In this document: one piece after another, positions 60,796 to 64,000 of the stretch
Numbering within the stretch: position 1 is the stretch's first letter
Layout: each line of letters begins with the position of its first letter
DNA from: Triops longicaudatus
Taxonomy: Eukaryota; Arthropoda; Branchiopoda; Notostraca; Triopsidae
Direction of reading: 5' to 3'
Assembly: GCA_022885665.1 (NCBI GenBank)
Contig: JAGQDJ010000629.1
Location: 62,001 to 126,000 of the forward strand
DNA length: 64,000 bases
Program-made: the position numbers and the translations under genes
Notes under the pieces: generated by a model
Database searches by the model: none
What the model was told of the DNA's origin: nothing
The model's input: the letters and a program-made list of their open reading frames with translations, nothing else

Positions 60796-63700
60796 CAAAG
60801 CAAAAGCTGTCCAGCAAGGTTAATAGACAAATCTGCTTCGTTTGCTCGGCCTTCTTCTCGACATTTTTTACCATTTCTTCCCGCATATAGACTGTTTCCA
60901 TCGCTTCCGTAAAAAACAGCCACAATCTGCTCACAATTTTTCCTCCTTAAGTTCTCTGGCGAGCCCTTAAACAACATGTTCTCTCTTTTTGGTGGAGCAT
61001 ACTAAAAGATGCTTACATAACTTTAAACCGACTTCAGCGAAACCTGTTTACCTCGTTAACAAACTCAATCTCAAATTATCCACAATTTCTTCGTAAACTT
61101 ATTTGCAGGAGTTCTTCTACGAACTTGTTTTCCCCAAATCAAAGCGCTTTCAGTAACTGAACGACTTTCTGAAAGAAAAATCGCCATTCGACTTGTTGAT
61201 AATTTTCTTTTTCCTGGAAATTCATTGTAGCTATTGCGTGCTGGTTAATGCATTCATTCAATTCAGCATTCAGTCTCTTCCCTTATTTCATAAATATGCT
61301 ATTTTTCAATTATTGCTAACATATCTTCTATTTCAGAATTTTCATTAAAAAAATACAAATTTTAACAAAAGGTACAATACAGAGAGACAGAATGACCAAA
61401 CGAGTCTGAACGTCACATACGACATTTACAAGTTAGTTTAGAGAAGCGCACGAGTCGGCGGACCAATTGGTCTCAATGAATACCTCGTTGCTGGCCTCCT
61501 GCTCGTGCAGTGTATCCGTAGACTAGAAGATGTTTCGTCTATCGCATGCAAGGAACTTCGAAATTCCCGTTTGAATGTCTCCAGCGTCAACTCTGTTTGT
61601 TTCCCTTTCCTTTCTTCCGTGGTGGAAACTTGTGCATCATGCCCACAAGAGGATTTGGCATCTTATGCTCTTTCTCCGCGTTGGATGTTGGGAAGCAGCG
61701 AAGCTGTGGCACAAATGAACGTCAGTGGGAGAGGTTACGAGCTTTTGCATCCGAAATTGTCCCCGTGCAATACCAGGCCTTAACTCCGGTACTTTATACT
61801 GCAAACACACATACTCAGAATACACACATGTATCTCATATTGGATTCCCTTACTCTCATTCCTTATCCACCAAACTTTCACCCCCACCCCATCCCATCTT
61901 ACCCCCTTTTATAGATTTCCAACCATAAGCGCTTGAACTTTTCTCAAACGAAACTGATCAAATCGGTAAGATGCAAATTCTCTCAACCTACGCGTTTTAA
62001 CTTGGGATTCAATTTCGACATCAAATTGACGTCAAGCAATTCATAAGCATAATGCGCTATTCTACAATGAAATCGACGACGATTAGACATTCTAATTACA
62101 TGTTCAAACAGACAGAAAAATAATAGAAAAGTACGCTTACTGAAAATCTGAAAAATCCTAACTTGTCAATTTGATTGTCATAAAATAGAAAAAAAGAAAA
62201 TTTTAGTTAATAAAAATATTTTACGCTTAACGAGAGATAAAGTGCAGTAATACAATAATGTAGACAGTAAAAGTGGCGAAATATATAACATCAAATACCG
62301 ATATAGTAAAAACAACATCAAATACCAAACAAATATTCAAGAAAAATGCATAAAACTAAAGACATACAAAAAATAAAAAATATCTCTATTTTGTAAATGT
62401 GTATGTTATTAGTAACTTACAACTAGCTTAAGCGAGCTTAAACGTACACATTTAAAACGATTTTATAGCTTGAGGAAAAAACACTGCCTGACATGAACTA
62501 GCTTAATTCTGACTTTGAAAAACGAGTATCTACATTTCTTCTTATACAAGATTCTTTACGGGCGAAGCCAAACTCAAAACAAACAAACAAAAAAATGCTG
62601 CAAACCATGTATTTTTGTACCTTCTTACTTTCCGCCAACTCTATCTCTTTCCTGCTCTTTTGCAATCTAATTCCGGGGGCGATTTTAATCTCTAAGAGGT
62701 CGGGAGTTGTCGTAAAACAAAAGATTTCGCGAGCAATGCACCTTCATCTATCACTCTCCCTTCGAGACAATAAACTTACTCTAAAGGCTGTTCTTCCCCT
62801 TGTCTTTAAATATAAAACTACTTTGCCCCTAAACGGCTTACGCATATTCTACCTGAACTCTAGTCGAGTACCTTAAAAGTACCGTAAAGAATACACGGGC
62901 TTATCAAGAACCTCCAGTGCTTTTATCTCTTCTACACCGCAACACTTCAGTAAAAAGGCTTAGTGGGATCAAAAATAAAATTGTGAAAAAATACAAAAAT
63001 GATCCGCCTTAGCATCAAATCCACAGGACGGTCTCTTCATCAATGTTCGTGGAGACGCTTCCCGACCGTCCGGAAAACAAAATTTTTCAGAAGCGTCTCC
63101 TTGTAAACTGGGATAGTGTGGGAAGTGAGAGCCATAATGACGTCAATTTCGCATACGTTAGTTCAAAAGATGAGTAATTCCGGGGGTGAGTTTTCTGTGT
63201 CCCTTTGCGTTTCCGCCTTTTCATGGCCACCAAACGAAGTAAACCTAAGGAAGAAAGGTCTACAAAAGGTTGATGGGCCCTCTCGCGTTTCGATTCAGTG
63301 GACACTACGTGAAAATCCTTCCTCTCCCCCTTTTCTCTCCATCACCCTGACCACAATTATCTATTCAAAACGAGAACACCAGGACATTTTCAACTTTATT
63401 CGAACTATACAAGTTTAAAAGCCCTCTTAGGCAATCGTCGTATATCTTGAAGTGTCAGGTCAAAGCTGACTATAGTTTAGCCTACCTTGTCGAATAGCTT
63501 TGGAGAGGTAATACACGAAGTATTTCTCTATTTAGGAACGAAAAAGAAATAAGTAGGTAAAGAAGTACTTTTACTTCCTTTTAGTGATTTTTCTTTTTTC
63601 GTGTTCTTTGGGTCAGTTTCCCTGGCGCTCCAATGTATACAAGAGTTTTCTACTGGATGATGTACTGGGTCTACAAGTAGCATCAAAATTGCCCTCCTAA

Positions 63701-64000
63701 CAATGCTTTAGGTTAACGTTTTTCCGCAGTCCAGGATGTCGTTTGTCAAGTTTGAATACAAAACTTGTATGTGTGCAGTCCCCTTTTCCCTTTAGCCCTT
63801 TATAGTTCGCTGATATAGGGATGAAAAGGCAAAAGGACTGACGCCTTTTGTCGCCACGTAATACGGTAAAGAAACGAACTTACAATATTCGGAGGCCTTT
63901 AGAAAAGTACTTGTGGGTTTTCCAAGAGACGGAAGAATTTAATTTTACGTCAATGCCTCTTTTGGCGGTATGCGGTTTAAGTGAGTTTAAAGGAATGCGT
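60796..64000. other. intergenic DNA to the window end
   Basis: No gene recognised. Interleaved inverted repeats lie at 63026-63100. The remainder is AT-rich with short open frames only. Confidence 0.5.

Noticed and set aside
1..64000. CRISPR arrays, bacterial operons or prophage
   Set aside because: No regular direct-repeat arrays, no operon-like gene spacing; genes are spliced and metazoan in type.

Overview
This window is animal nuclear DNA. Coding sequence is split by GT-AG introns, with one GC-AG intron. The proteins are metazoan extracellular and membrane modules: CUB, EGF, sushi/CCP, LRRNT/LRRCT and DUF389. Noncoding DNA is AT-rich and holds tRNA-derived SINE remnants and short inverted-repeat elements. 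The gene set and compact exons fit a protostome, and an arthropod seems most likely, but nothing I can see fixes the species. All splice models were built by eye from splice-site consensus, phase and domain continuity.

Layout. (1) Positions 1-10090, + strand: the 3' part of a large gene for a single-pass membrane protein. It has two clear CUB domains, a divergent third CUB-like module, three EGF domains, one transmembrane helix and a very long Ser/Pro-rich cytoplasmic tail. Twelve exons are fully visible plus the last bases of another, giving 1946 residues. (2) Positions 10091-14350: no gene seen, but a tRNA-derived SINE near 13.8 kb. (3) Positions 14446-15669, - strand: a decayed, 5'-truncated sushi/EGF gene with two in-frame TGA codons and one frameshift. 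(4) Positions 16035-22067, - strand: a complete 12-exon gene for a 737-residue DUF389 multi-pass membrane protein with a long polar C-terminal tail. (5) Positions 22.1-35.4 kb: no gene recognised, two copies of a short repeat family and a SINE-like remnant. (6) Positions 35426-37636, - strand: an intronless coding sequence for a 736-residue LRR type I membrane protein. (7) Positions 37.6-64 kb: no gene recognised. This stretch holds a Tigger/pogo-like terminal fragment, a SINE-like remnant, a 53-bp palindrome, a pseudoknot-like inverted-repeat pair and a 19-base G run.

The three intact genes all encode plasma- or internal-membrane proteins, but nothing in the sequence links them in one pathway. 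The most interesting points are the metazoan DUF389 protein with its lineage-type tail, the repeated K-S-x-S-L-[D/E] motifs in the CUB/EGF protein's tail, and the sushi/EGF pseudogene beside the DUF389 gene.
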